Of a stretch of DNA of 62,921 nt, positions 8,631 to 17,657 are shown one piece after another. The notes beneath the pieces were generated by a model, which did no database searches, had not been told where the DNA came from, and saw only the letters and a list, made by a program, of their open reading frames with translations. This DNA comes from an uncultured Clostridium sp. (lineage in GTDB: Bacteria > Bacillota > Clostridia > TANB77 > CAG-508). Position 1 is the first letter of the stretch; every line of letters begins with the position of its first letter. The stretch is taken from the NCBI GenBank assembly GCA_900556975.1, contig USQZ01000004.1, forward strand, positions 1 through 62,921, given 5' to 3'. Position numbers and translations under genes: made by a program.

Positions 8631-10013
8631 ATGGAATTAAAACTATTTAATACATTATCAAGAGAAAAAGAAGTTTTTAAGCCAATAGATGAGAAAGAAG
8701 TAAGAATTTATACTTGTGGACCTACAGTATATTATTTTGCTCATGTTGGTAACTTAAGAAGCTACTTGTTTATGGATAATTTGAGAAGAGTATTAAAATA
8801 TAATGGTTATAATTTGCGTCATGCTATGAATATTACAGATGTTGGTCATTTGGAATCAGACGCTGATGAGGGCGAAGATAAAATGGCTAAAGCTGCAAGA
8901 AGAGAACATAAAGATCCATATGAAATAGCAGAGTTTTATATGAATAGATTTTTAGAGGATTTAGGAAAACTTAATGTTTCTATGCCAGAAATTATTTGTA
9001 GAGCTACTGATAATATTAAAGAAATGGAAGAGTATGTTAAGAAAATAATTGAAAACGGATATGCATATGAAACAGATGATACAATTTATTTTGATACATC
9101 TAAGCTTGATAAATATGGAATTTTATCTAAAATTAAAATAGATGATCAAAAGGCTGGTGCAAGAGTTGAATTTGATAATCAAAAGAAAAATGTAACAGAT
9201 TTTGCATTATGGATTAAAGCTCCAGAAAATCATATTATGAAATGGGATACTTTCTGGGGAAAATGCTATCCAGGTTGGCACATTGAATGTTCAGCTATGG
9301 GAAGAAAGTATTTAGGAGAAAAATTTGATATTCACACAGGTGGAGTTGATCATATTCCAATTCATCATGAAAATGAAATTGCACAAAGCAAAGGATATTC
9401 AGGAAAAATTCCTGCTAATTGGTGGATGCATTGTGAATTTTTGCTTGTAGATGGTGGGAAAATGTCAAAGAGTTTAAATAATATTTATACTTTAGAAGAT
9501 TTAAAGAATAAAGGATTTTCACCATTAGATTATAAAATGTTTACGTTTACATCACATTATAGAAATAAATTAAACTTTACATGGGATTCATTAGAGTCTG
9601 CTAAAATAGCTTTATCAAGACTAAAAGAAGGGTATAATAGACATTTAGAAGGCACAGAAGATGTATCTGATAGTGTTATTGCTGATTATGAAAATAAATT
9701 TCATGAAGCAATAAATGATGATTTAAATATGCCTTTAGCAATGAGTATAGTTTGGGAAGTTGTTAAAAATCCTGTAAAATCAAATAAGTTTGCTAAGTTA
9801 TTAAACAAATTTGATGAAGTTTTAGGGTTGAATCTATCTCATAAGGAAGAGTTAGAATTGCCAGAAGAAATTAAGGATATACTAGAAGAAAGAAAAAGTG
9901 CAAGAGAGAATAAAGATTGGGCTAAGTCAGATGAATTAAGAGATAAGTTATTAGATCTTGGTTATATTGTTAAAGATACTAAAAATGGAGTAGAAGTAAC
10001 ATTAAAAAAATAA
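8631..10013 (+). CDS. cysS: Cysteinyl-tRNA synthetase
   Basis: Class I synthetase that attaches cysteine to tRNA-Cys. The start is the ATG at 8631 behind GAAAGGAG, giving 460 aa; an in-frame ATG at 8601 lies before that RBS. Visible family features are the TCGPTVYYFAHVGNLR region (HxGH-type signature near the N terminus, with the Cys that ligates zinc), GWHIECSAM (zinc Cys), HHENEIAQS (zinc His/Glu) and the KMSKSLNN loop. The C-terminal helical domain carries the R.NKDWAKSD.LRD.L motif typical of CysRS. The 213-nt gap upstream contains an A-rich AAAAAT micro-repeat (about 8506-8532) and a small ATAACAAT/ATTGTTAT hairpin but no T-box. It leads a run of short-spaced genes into the cell-wall set. 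Confidence 0.96.
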   Translation: MELKLFNTLSREKEVFKPIDEKEVRIYTCGPTVYYFAHVGNLRSYLFMDNLRRVLKYNGYNLRHAMNITDVGHLESDADEGEDKMAKAARREHKDPYEIAEFYMNRFLEDLGKLNVSMPEIICRATDNIKEMEEYVKKIIENGYAYETDDTIYFDTSKLDKYGILSKIKIDDQKAGARVEFDNQKKNVTDFALWIKAPENHIMKWDTFWGKCYPGWHIECSAMGRKYLGEKFDIHTGGVDHIPIHHENEIAQSKGYSGKIPANWWMHCEFLLVDGGKMSKSLNNIYTLEDLKNKGFSPLDYKMFTFTSHYRNKLNFTWDSLESAKIALSRLKEGYNRHLEGTEDVSDSVIADYENKFHEAINDDLNMPLAMSIVWEVVKNPVKSNKFAKLLNKFDEVLGLNLSHKEELELPEEIKDILEERKSARENKDWAKSDELRDKLLDLGYIVKDTKNGVEVTLKK

Positions 10014-10043
10014 TTTATTAAGCAAAGGAAGGAATTTATAAAA

Positions 10044-11105
10044 ATGAGGTTTGTAACGAAAGAAACAGAACAAGAATATACAGAGTTTTTAGAAAATCAT
10101 GAGCGTTGTAATTTTCAACAGTCTCTTGAATGGGGAAAAGTAAAAACAAATTGGATAAAAGAAGTTGTACTTGCTGAAGATGAAAATCATAAAATAATTG
10201 GATCAATATGTGTTTGGATAAGAAAGATGCCTATTTTCGGTAATATGATGTATGCATCTCGTGGTCCTGTTTGTGATATTCATAATGAAGATATTTTAAA
10301 GCAATTAACAGAAGGTGTTAGAGAACTTGGTAAAAAGTACAATGCCTTTGTTTTTAGAATGGAACCAGATATTAAAAAGGATGATAAAGAGTTTAGAGAA
10401 ATTGTTGAAAAAATAGGATATAAAATAAAAGATGATGCAAAAGATTTTAAAGATGAGATACAACCTCGTTTTGTTTTTAGATTAGATATAAAGGGAAAAA
10501 CAGAAGATGAGATTTTGGCAGGATGTCATCAAAAAACTAGATATAATATTAGATTAGCTAAAAGAAAAGGTGTTGAAATACGTGAAGGAAATAGAGAAGA
10601 TTTAAAAGATTTCCATAAAATCATGATAGAAACTGGTAGCAGGGATGGATTTATAATTAGATCTTTAGAGTACTTTGAGAAAATGTATGATGAACTTGCT
10701 CCAAAGCATATGAAAGTTTTGATGGCATATTATGAAGGAAAACCAATTTCAGGAATTATTCCTATTATGTATGGTAATAAAACTTGGTACTTGTATGGCG
10801 CTAGTAGTAATGAGCACAGAAATTTAATGCCTAACTATTTATTACAATGGGAAATGATTAGACAAGCTATTCAAAATGGTTGCGATGTTTATGATTTTCG
10901 CGGAGTATCTGGTGTTGTTGATGAATCTCATCCACAATATGGACTTTATAGATTTAAAAAAGGATTTGGGGCTGAGTTTACAGAGTTTATAGGTGAGGTA
11001 TATTTACCTTTTAAACCATTAACTTATAAATTATATAAATTTGCTGAAAAATCTTTTAGAACATTAAGAGATTGGAAAAGAAAAATTAAAGAACACAAAA
11101 AATAG
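10044..11105 (+). CDS. FemAB/FemX-family aminoacyltransferase
   Basis: Predicted cytosolic enzyme that transfers an amino acid from aminoacyl-tRNA to the stem peptide of lipid II to start or extend the interpeptide bridge. 353 aa, near the usual FemX length. Recognisable are NFQQSLEWGKVK near the N terminus, MYASRGPVCD, HQKTRYNIRLAKRKGVEIREG (the FemAB core), YLYGASSNEHRNLMPNYLLQWEMIRQA and YDFRGVSG...YRFKKGFGAEF. The last segment is the GNAT-like fold signature shared by Fem proteins. It has two GNAT-fold halves, without the long coiled-coil insertion of FemA. It lies 30 bp after cysS and 9 bp before alr, which fits a cell-wall operon. The transferred amino acid cannot be read from sequence. 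Confidence 0.88.
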   Translation: MRFVTKETEQEYTEFLENHERCNFQQSLEWGKVKTNWIKEVVLAEDENHKIIGSICVWIRKMPIFGNMMYASRGPVCDIHNEDILKQLTEGVRELGKKYNAFVFRMEPDIKKDDKEFREIVEKIGYKIKDDAKDFKDEIQPRFVFRLDIKGKTEDEILAGCHQKTRYNIRLAKRKGVEIREGNREDLKDFHKIMIETGSRDGFIIRSLEYFEKMYDELAPKHMKVLMAYYEGKPISGIIPIMYGNKTWYLYGASSNEHRNLMPNYLLQWEMIRQAIQNGCDVYDFRGVSGVVDESHPQYGLYRFKKGFGAEFTEFIGEVYLPFKPLTYKLYKFAEKSFRTLRDWKRKIKEHKK

Positions 11106-11114
11106 GAGTTTATT

Positions 11115-12212
11115 TTGAAATTATTAGAAATTAATTCAAAAGATTTAGAATATAATATTGAAAAAATATTGACAAAAGCAGGTGAGTCTAAGGTTATAGC
11201 TGTTGTAAAAGGTAATGGCTATGGTCTTGGACTTAAAGAATTTGCTGAATTTTTAGTAAATCACGGTATAAATTATTTAGCTGTTTCTTCTGTTGAAGAA
11301 GCAGTTGAATTAGCTAATATGAATTTAGATGCAAAAATATTATGTATGGAAGCTACATCTGTTGAAGAAGAAATTGCTGTATTATTAGATAATGGAATTA
11401 TTATTACAATAGGAAATTACAATAGCGCTGTTATTTTAAATAAATTAGCAAAAGAGAAAAATGTTAAGGCAGTTGCACATTTAAAGGTAGATACAGGTTT
11501 TTCTAGATATGGTTTTTGTTATAAAGATAAAGAAATTATTTATAAGGCACTATCAGAAAATACGTCTATTTTGGTAGAGGGAGTGTATTCACATTTTTCT
11601 AGTGCTTATTTTTCTGATCAAAATTATACAAATTTACAACTTTCAAGATTTATAGATATTAAAAAATATTTATTAGAAGAAAAAAATGTCGAAATTCCAA
11701 TGTATCATATTGCAAATTCATCAGCATTTTTAACTAGAGATGATGTGTATTTTGATGCTGTTAGAATAGGTTCAGCTTTTTTAGGAAGAATTTCTGTAAA
11801 AAACACTATTGAACTTAAAAGAATAGGTATGTTAAAATCTAATGTAGTAGAATTAAAAGAGGTGGATGCTGGAACACCAGTTGGTTATTCTAATTCAGTT
11901 ATAACCAAGAAAAAAACGAAATTGGCAATTGTTCCAATTGGTTATGCAGATGGTTTTAATGTTGAAATAGCTAATGATACGTTTAAATTTGTTGATAAAT
12001 TGAGAATTTTGAAAAATAATATTATGACATTATTTAAAGATAATAGGATTTATGTTATGATAAATAATACGAAATATCCTGTTATTGGAAGAGTTGGGAT
12101 GAACCATTTTACAGTTGATGTTTCTAATAGTGACGTTAAAATAAATGATGAAGTAAAAATTGATATGTCACCTATTTTAGTTAGTAGTAAAATAAGAAGG
12201 GAATATAAGTAA
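11115..12212 (+). CDS. alr: Alanine racemase, short C terminus
   Basis: PLP enzyme interconverting L- and D-alanine for peptidoglycan. Starts with TTG behind AGGAG. The PLP lysine is K32 in AVVKGNGYG. The barrel motifs HLKVDTGFSRYG and HIANSSAFL, the VRIGSAFLGR substrate loop and GYADGF with the catalytic Tyr are all present. At 365 aa the C-terminal beta-domain is shorter than typical. After GRVGMN (canonical GRV.MDQ) only about 40 residues remain, ending SSKIRREYK, and the usual LGT..YE(I)...R.PR.Y segment is missing. Catalytic residues look complete, so an active racemase is likely. An altered dimer interface or a related amino-acid racemase is possible. TAATG overlaps the next gene. Confidence 0.85.
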   Translation: MKLLEINSKDLEYNIEKILTKAGESKVIAVVKGNGYGLGLKEFAEFLVNHGINYLAVSSVEEAVELANMNLDAKILCMEATSVEEEIAVLLDNGIIITIGNYNSAVILNKLAKEKNVKAVAHLKVDTGFSRYGFCYKDKEIIYKALSENTSILVEGVYSHFSSAYFSDQNYTNLQLSRFIDIKKYLLEEKNVEIPMYHIANSSAFLTRDDVYFDAVRIGSAFLGRISVKNTIELKRIGMLKSNVVELKEVDAGTPVGYSNSVITKKKTKLAIVPIGYADGFNVEIANDTFKFVDKLRILKNNIMTLFKDNRIYVMINNTKYPVIGRVGMNHFTVDVSNSDVKINDEVKIDMSPILVSSKIRREYK

Positions 12213-13129
12213 TGGAAAAAACAAAAAAAATCGGATTTTTTAAAAGATTTAAGATGGCCATTTTTGAACTTGAAAATTATATTGACTTTATAAATGAGAA
12301 AGTGAGTAAATCATTGATGTTTAGCCTAAAATTGGTTGTTATCTTGTCTCTTATAATGGCTATTTCAAATGCAATATATGTTTATGCTAAATATAATTCA
12401 CCAGATAATTATTTAAGTGAAGTTATTCCAGAATTTACTTATGAAAATTCTGAATTAAAAATTGATGAAAATGAAACCAAATCTGATGAGAAAAAGCAAA
12501 TAGCTCAGGTAATGAAGCAAGTTGTTCCTTCAGTAACAAATATATTAGGAAATGGAACATATACCAAAGCTGATTTGATTCATTATGTTCAAGAAAATCA
12601 AAAGACTATTGTAGGTTTTGGAGTTACTGCTATTTTTATAGAAAATATATTAGACATGTATATTATGTGGTTAATGGTTGCAATACTTACATCGTTTATT
12701 GGTTGGATAGCATTAGTTTTTTTAAGAATAAAAATGAAATATTCTAAATTATTTACATTATCAATATATGCTTCTACATTGTCTGTAATTCTTACAGTGA
12801 TATATACAATGCTTAATGTATTTGCTGGTGTGTATATAGATATGTTTGATTATTTATCTATATTAATTGCTTATATTTATATTACTGCTGTAATTTATAT
12901 GATAAGATCTGATTTAATAAAACAACAAATTGAACTTATACGTATTGCAACTGTTCAGGCAGAAGAAAAAGAAAGACTTGAGAGAGAAAAAGAAAAGGAA
13001 AGAGAACAAGAACAAGAGCAAGAAGATGATGAACCTGAGGATGCGGGAAAAGATTCTAAAGAAGAAGAGGAAAAGAAAGAATCTAGTGATGATATTGGTG
13101 ATGATGAGCCAGACGGTTCAGAAATTTAA
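12212..13129 (+). CDS. DUF1189-type membrane protein with acidic tail
   Basis: Not assigned a biochemical function. 305 aa, with a predicted N-terminal TM (about 38-60), an extracytoplasmic stretch of about 75 aa, then three to four TM segments (about 135-160, 168-200, 212-235). A strongly charged cytoplasmic tail of about 60 residues follows (EKERLEREKEKEREQEQEQE, then DDEPED). The layout matches DUF1189 proteins of Bacillota. Its ATG overlaps the alr stop (TAATG), implying translational coupling, and ftsH follows 21 bp later. The tail's Glu/Lys-rich composition suggests coiled coil or disorder. A role in wall or membrane homeostasis is inference from neighbours only. Confidence 0.6.
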   Translation: MEKTKKIGFFKRFKMAIFELENYIDFINEKVSKSLMFSLKLVVILSLIMAISNAIYVYAKYNSPDNYLSEVIPEFTYENSELKIDENETKSDEKKQIAQVMKQVVPSVTNILGNGTYTKADLIHYVQENQKTIVGFGVTAIFIENILDMYIMWLMVAILTSFIGWIALVFLRIKMKYSKLFTLSIYASTLSVILTVIYTMLNVFAGVYIDMFDYLSILIAYIYITAVIYMIRSDLIKQQIELIRIATVQAEEKERLEREKEKEREQEQEQEDDEPEDAGKDSKEEEEKKESSDDIGDDEPDGSEI

Positions 13130-13150
13130 CTTTTGAAAAGGAGATTTGAA

Positions 13151-14941
13151 ATGAAAAGCCCAAAAAAAGATAAGAAAAAGAATGCAAAAATTGTACTTAT
13201 TAGTTTTTTTATAACAATTTTAATAGTTGCTATTGCATTTGGCCTTGTATTTAAAGACAAGAAGGAAAAAGAAATAACATATGATCAATTATATCAAGAT
13301 ATTATAGATCAGAAAGTTGAAAAAATCGAAATGACGGTAGGCAGTGCTACTGTAAAAGTTAAATATAAAGGAACAGAAGAAGGTGAAGAAAAAACTACTA
13401 GTGTTAATTCATTACAACCTTTTATGGAATTTGTAAATGAACAATTGAAAGTTGATTCTGATTTAAAAGTTGATTTAAAACAACCTAATAAATTTGCATC
13501 ATTTTTCGAAAACTTTGTTAGTTTTATTCCTACAATATTGTTAATAGTATTAATGGTTATGATTTTCCAAATGCAAGGACTTGGAGACAAGGGAAAAGTA
13601 TATGGAGCTGATGAAGAGAATTCTACAGATGTTAGATTTAAAGATGTTGCAGGATTAGAAGAAGAAAAAGGTGAACTTATAGAAATTGTTGATTTCTTAA
13701 AGAATCCTAAGAAATTTCAAAATATGGGTGCTAAGATTCCAAGAGGAATTTTATTATATGGTAAACCTGGTACAGGAAAAACTTTAATTGCAAAGGCTAT
13801 TGCTGGTGAGGCAAATGTTCCTTTTATTTCAATGAGTGGTTCTGAATTTATTGAAATGTTTGCTGGATTAGGTGCATCAAGAGTTAGAAAATTATTTGAA
13901 AAAGCTAAAAAGATATCACCATGTATTGTTTTTATAGATGAAATTGATGCTATTGGTTCAAGAAGAACAAGCAATAGCGGAGCTGAATCAGAAAATAATC
14001 AAACATTAAATCAGTTATTAGTTGAAATGGATGGATTTGAAAGCAATGAAACTATTATTGTTTTAGCTGCAACTAATAGACCTGAAATGCTTGATAAAGC
14101 TTTATTAAGACCAGGAAGATTTGACAGACAAATTACAATTCCTGCTCCTGATTTATTAGGAAGAGAAGAAATTCTTAAATTATATACAAAGGATAAGAAA
14201 ATTGCAGATGATGTTAATTTAAGAGAAATTGCTGGAGATACAGCTGGATTTACAGGTGCTGAACTTTCTAATTTATTAAATGAAGCTGCAATAATTGCTA
14301 CAAGAAATAATCATAATGCTATTGATAAATCAGATATTGAAGCTGCTGTTAAAAAGATTACAGTTGGACTTGAAAAACATAATAGAGTTGTTTCAGAAAA
14401 AGATAAAAAGCTTACAGCTTATCATGAAGCTGGACATGCTGTTGTTAGTAAGTTTTTAGAGACACAAGATAATGTTAAAGAAATTTCAATTATTCCTAGA
14501 GGTTTAGCTGGCGGATATACAATGTATAAAACTAATGAAGATAAATATTATGTTTCTAAGACAGAATTAGAAGAGAAGATGATTGCTTTATTAGGTGGTA
14601 GAGCTGCGGAAAAAATTGCTTTAAATGATATTTCTACAGGAGCAAGTAACGATATTGAAGTTGCAACTGGAATAGCAAGAGATATGATAACTGTTTATGG
14701 AATGAGTAGTTCGCTTGGACCTATTTCATTAAAAGTTGATGAACCATATGAGTTGCAGATGTTTGGAGAGGATATTACTGACGAAGTTGGAAATCAAGTA
14801 AAACAATTAGTTGATACAGCGTATATTCAAGCTCAAAAAATCCTTTTAGATAATATTGATATATTACACCGTGTGGCAAGTACTTTATTAGAAAAAGAAA
14901 CTATATCAGAAAAGGAATTCGATAGTTTTTTTGAAAAATAA
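13151..14941 (+). CDS. ftsH: ATP-dependent zinc metalloprotease FtsH
   Basis: Membrane-anchored AAA+ protease that extracts and degrades membrane and short-lived proteins. The ATG at 13151 behind AAGGAG is preferred over an in-frame TTG at 13133 lying before the RBS; 596 aa. It has two TM helices (about 16-38 and 120-140) around an extracytoplasmic domain, then the AAA module: Walker A GKPGTGKT (about 203), Walker B IVFIDEIDAIG, and SRH ATNRPE...LLRPGRFDRQI. The zinc site HEAGH lies near residue 425, with the downstream GASNDIEVAT region. The pore motif reads MFAGLGASR instead of the common MFVGVGASR. It heads a short run with two small membrane proteins downstream. Confidence 0.96.
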   Translation: MKSPKKDKKKNAKIVLISFFITILIVAIAFGLVFKDKKEKEITYDQLYQDIIDQKVEKIEMTVGSATVKVKYKGTEEGEEKTTSVNSLQPFMEFVNEQLKVDSDLKVDLKQPNKFASFFENFVSFIPTILLIVLMVMIFQMQGLGDKGKVYGADEENSTDVRFKDVAGLEEEKGELIEIVDFLKNPKKFQNMGAKIPRGILLYGKPGTGKTLIAKAIAGEANVPFISMSGSEFIEMFAGLGASRVRKLFEKAKKISPCIVFIDEIDAIGSRRTSNSGAESENNQTLNQLLVEMDGFESNETIIVLAATNRPEMLDKALLRPGRFDRQITIPAPDLLGREEILKLYTKDKKIADDVNLREIAGDTAGFTGAELSNLLNEAAIIATRNNHNAIDKSDIEAAVKKITVGLEKHNRVVSEKDKKLTAYHEAGHAVVSKFLETQDNVKEISIIPRGLAGGYTMYKTNEDKYYVSKTELEEKMIALLGGRAAEKIALNDISTGASNDIEVATGIARDMITVYGMSSSLGPISLKVDEPYELQMFGEDITDEVGNQVKQLVDTAYIQAQKILLDNIDILHRVASTLLEKETISEKEFDSFFEK

Positions 14942-14958
14942 TTAGTGTGGTGTTTGAA

Positions 14959-15135
14959 ATGAAAAAAGATAATAAGAAAAATAAAAGAGGAACGATTTTA
15001 ATTGTACTTATTGCTATTGCATTGTTTGTTTTAGGATTATATTCTATAGTATATAATTTTAAAAAAGCGGGTAAAGCTGCAGCGTATTCAGAGAAAATTT
15101 TACAATTATATATTAATTCAAAGGATAAAAAATAG
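14959..15135 (+). CDS. Small single-pass membrane protein
   Basis: Hypothetical protein of 58 aa. A basic N terminus (KKDNKKNKRG) is followed by one hydrophobic helix (TILIVLIAIALFVLGLYSIV) and a short basic C-terminal tail. The ATG at 14959 has only a weak GTGGTG upstream; GTG at 14947 is an alternative giving 62 aa. It lies 17 bp after ftsH and 9 bp before the next gene, so it is probably co-transcribed. A small modulator of FtsH, or a partner of the next membrane protein, is possible from position alone. No family recognised. Confidence 0.55.
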   Translation: MKKDNKKNKRGTILIVLIAIALFVLGLYSIVYNFKKAGKAAAYSEKILQLYINSKDKK

Positions 15136-15144
15136 GAGGAACAG

Positions 15145-15771
15145 ATGAAGAAAAGGAGTTCTAATCAAATAAAGAAAATTTTAATTGGGACAGCTATAAT
15201 TGTTGTTGGAGCATTGATTGCTTTGATTGTATTCTTATTAAATGTTAACATTAAAGGTGTAGATGATTTGCAAGATAGTACAGAAACATCTGAGGTTACC
15301 GGAAATACAACTCAAAATATTGCTTCAATAGATGATAGCTTATCAGAATATGATACGGTTGCAAAAGATGATGATAATACTTTTGAAGTTAGATTTGATG
15401 GCGAAAAAATGTATTTTAGCATATTAGATGAGGATAATTTTTTAAAGAAATACCCTAAGTCTGAAGTTAATACATCTGATGAAATAGAGATTGCAACACA
15501 TAATTATAATGTGGATAGTATATTGATTGGGACTTGCAAGAATGATGAATATTTGATTGCTTTGATGAGTGATGGAAAGCTGGGCATAATGAATATTCAG
15601 GATGCAATCGAAAACAATGTTTTTAGAATAAAAAATCAATTGGTTTCAATAGGAAATGTTAAAGCAACAGGTATTAGTAATGGATATAAGACTGACAATA
15701 AACGAGAAGATACAATAATTGTAAAAGCAAATGATGGAAAAAAGTATGATTTAGCTGATTTTGTCGAATAA
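15145..15771 (+). CDS. Membrane-anchored extracytoplasmic protein, unknown
   Basis: 208 aa beginning with a basic patch and a single TM helix (about 12-34, ILIGTAIIVVGALIALIVFL). A Thr/Ser/Asp-rich linker (about 40-75) leads to a roughly 130-residue extracytoplasmic domain with no cysteine pattern or catalytic motif that I recognise. Good RBS (AGGAGG). It is the last gene of the ftsH run: the next promoter begins 26 bp after its stop. No function assigned. Confidence 0.6.
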   Translation: MKKRSSNQIKKILIGTAIIVVGALIALIVFLLNVNIKGVDDLQDSTETSEVTGNTTQNIASIDDSLSEYDTVAKDDDNTFEVRFDGEKMYFSILDEDNFLKKYPKSEVNTSDEIEIATHNYNVDSILIGTCKNDEYLIALMSDGKLGIMNIQDAIENNVFRIKNQLVSIGNVKATGISNGYKTDNKREDTIIVKANDGKKYDLADFVE

Positions 15772-15797
15772 AAATTGACAAAATTATACTAAAAAGC

Positions 15798-15826
15798 TTG
15801 CAATTACTAAAAATAGATAGTATAAT
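15798..15826 (+). promoter_or_regulatory. Sigma-A promoter of the rimP-nusA-infB operon
   Basis: TTGCAA (15798-15803), 17-bp spacer, TATAAT (15821-15826). An excellent match, 88 bp upstream of the rimP start. Confidence 0.8.
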
Positions 15827-15849
15827 AATAGAGCAAAATAGTTTACAGA

Positions 15850-15876
15850 AGAGTGGAAGCAAATTCCACTCTTTAT
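15850..15876 (+). terminator. Hairpin in the rimP leader, possible attenuator
   Basis: Perfect 9-bp stem AGAGTGGAA / TTCCACTCT (15850-15858 with 15864-15872), loop GCAAA, followed by TTATTTG. It starts about 25 nt after the -10 box, i.e. inside the transcribed leader, so it cannot serve only as terminator of the previous gene. It may end read-through from upstream or attenuate the operon. Confidence 0.55.
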
Positions 15877-15913
15877 TTGTAGATTAGACCAAATATAGAT
15901 TGGAGGAAAGATA

Positions 15914-16384
15914 TTGGCTGAAAATAATGTAGAGAAAAAAACGCAAGAACTAGTTGGAAAAATTATAACAGACTTGGGTTATGAATTATATGATATTGAA
16001 TATCTTAAAGAAGGAAAAGAATATCATCTTTGCATTTATATAGATAAACCAGAAGGAATATCTATTGAGGATTGTGAAAAGGTAAATAATGAGATAGATC
16101 CTTTATTAGATAAAGCAGATTTTATTAAAGACCAATATTTCCTAGAGGTTTCATCAACTGGACTTGAAAGAAATTTAAGAAAAAAAGAACATTTTTTAAA
16201 ACAATTAGGTAAAAAAATTCAAGTTAAATTATTTACAAAAATCAATAATCAGAACACTTTTGAAGGATTATTAAAAGAATATAATGATGATTTTATAATT
16301 CTTGATGTAGAAAATTCTGAGATTAAAATTGAAAAAAATAAAATTTCGAGTGCAAAATCATTATATGATTGGAACGAAAAATAA
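15914..16384 (+). CDS. rimP: Ribosome maturation factor RimP
   Basis: 30S subunit assembly factor. 156 aa, TTG start eight bases after GGAGG. The N-terminal domain shows the family pattern LGYELYDIEYLKEGKEYHLCIYIDKPEGISIEDCEKV...ID, then the EVSSTGLERNLRK motif (canonical EVSSPG..R.L), and an SH3-like C-terminal half (GKKIQVKLF...EGLLKEYNDDFIIL). The Pro of VSSPG is replaced by Thr. It is the first gene of the classic rimP-nusA-infB operon, which supports the call. Confidence 0.92.
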   Translation: MAENNVEKKTQELVGKIITDLGYELYDIEYLKEGKEYHLCIYIDKPEGISIEDCEKVNNEIDPLLDKADFIKDQYFLEVSSTGLERNLRKKEHFLKQLGKKIQVKLFTKINNQNTFEGLLKEYNDDFIILDVENSEIKIEKNKISSAKSLYDWNEK

Positions 16385-16484
16385 TTTTTATATTATAAGA
16401 AAGCTTTTGAGACTGCTTATAATGTACAAAAATTTGTAAGAAAAATTAGCATGTGAATAAAAAAGAAAGGAATGTGATAAGAAA

Positions 16485-17639
16485 ATGAAAGCAATCGATA
16501 TGAAGGAATTAATTGTTGCTATGAAAGAATTAGAAGAAGAAAGAGGAATAAAGAAAGAGTATTTAATTGAATCTTTGGAAATGGCTTTAGTTACAGCTTA
16601 TAAGAAAAACTTTGATTCAGCGGATAACGTTAAAGTAGTTATTGACAGAGAAACAGGAGAAACTCATGTTTATTCAAGCAAAACAGTTGTTGAAGCAGCA
16701 AAAGATTCTTGTTTTGAGATTTCATTAAGTGATGCACAAAAATTAAGCAAAAAATATGAATTAGGAGATGTTATTGATGTTGAAATAGTTCCAAAGAACT
16801 TTGGAAGAATTGCAGCACAAACAGCAAAACAAGTTGTTGTTCAAAAAATCAGAGAAGCTGAGAGAGATATTATTTATACAGAATTTCATGATAAAAAAGG
16901 TGAAATTGTTAGCGGAATAATTCAAAAAGCTGAAGGAAGTGCACTTGTTATTGATTTAGGAAAAGTAGAAGGAATTATGCCAATTAAGGAACAAATTCCA
17001 ACAGAAACATATAGAGTTAATGATAAAATAAGAGCTTATGTTGTTGATGTTGAAAGAGGTTTAAAAGGAAATCCTCAAGTTATAGTTTCAAGAAGTCATC
17101 CAGACTTTGTTAGAAGATTGTTTGAATTTGAAATTCCTGAAATTTATGAAGGATTAATTGAAATAAAAAATATAGCTAGAGATGCTGGTTCAAGAAGTAA
17201 AGTAGCTGTATATTCTACAAATGAAAATATAGACCCAGTTGGTTCATGCGTTGGTCAAAAAGGTGTCAGAATTCAAAATATTATTAATGAATTATACGGT
17301 GAAAAAATTGATGTAATTGAATGGAATGAAGATCCTACAGTATTTATAGCTTCTGCTTTACTTCCAGCACAAGTTTTAGCTGTCGATGTAAAAGACGAAG
17401 AAAAATTTGCTCAAGTTATTGTTCCTGATGATCAATTATCATTAGCTATTGGAAAATCTGGTCAAAATGCTAGATTATCAGCAAAATTAACAAATTGGAA
17501 AATAGATATTAAGAGTGAATCACAATTTAGAAAAATGCTTGAAGAATCTCAAGAAATTCCATCAGAAGAATCTCAAGAAATTCCATCAGAAGAATCAGAT
17601 GAAGTTGAAGAAACTGAAACAACTGATGAAAACGCTTAA
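16485..17639 (+). CDS. nusA: Transcription termination/antitermination factor NusA
   Basis: Binds RNA polymerase and RNA and modulates pausing, termination and antitermination. 384 aa, the compact Bacillota form: N-terminal RNAP-binding domain (1-125), S1 domain (GEIVSGIIQKAEGSALVIDLGKVEG, about 137-200), KH domains around DPVGSCVGQKGVRIQNI (about 250) and QLSLAIGKSGQNARLSAKLT (about 318). No acidic repeat domain of the E. coli type. The C-terminal acidic tail contains an exact 24-bp tandem duplication (17541-17564 and 17565-17588), which repeats ESQEIPSE. RBS is GAAAGGA upstream of the ATG. A 100-nt gap with an ATTATAAG...CTTATAAT inverted repeat separates it from rimP. Confidence 0.96.
   Translation: MKAIDMKELIVAMKELEEERGIKKEYLIESLEMALVTAYKKNFDSADNVKVVIDRETGETHVYSSKTVVEAAKDSCFEISLSDAQKLSKKYELGDVIDVEIVPKNFGRIAAQTAKQVVVQKIREAERDIIYTEFHDKKGEIVSGIIQKAEGSALVIDLGKVEGIMPIKEQIPTETYRVNDKIRAYVVDVERGLKGNPQVIVSRSHPDFVRRLFEFEIPEIYEGLIEIKNIARDAGSRSKVAVYSTNENIDPVGSCVGQKGVRIQNIINELYGEKIDVIEWNEDPTVFIASALLPAQVLAVDVKDEEKFAQVIVPDDQLSLAIGKSGQNARLSAKLTNWKIDIKSESQFRKMLEESQEIPSEESQEIPSEESDEVEETETTDENA
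17541..17588 (+). repeat. Exact 24-bp tandem duplication in the nusA tail
   Basis: Two identical consecutive 24-bp units in frame encode the doubled acidic segment before the NusA C terminus. A likely slippage product. Confidence 0.9.
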
Positions 17640-17657
17640 TATGAGGAGTGATATCAT

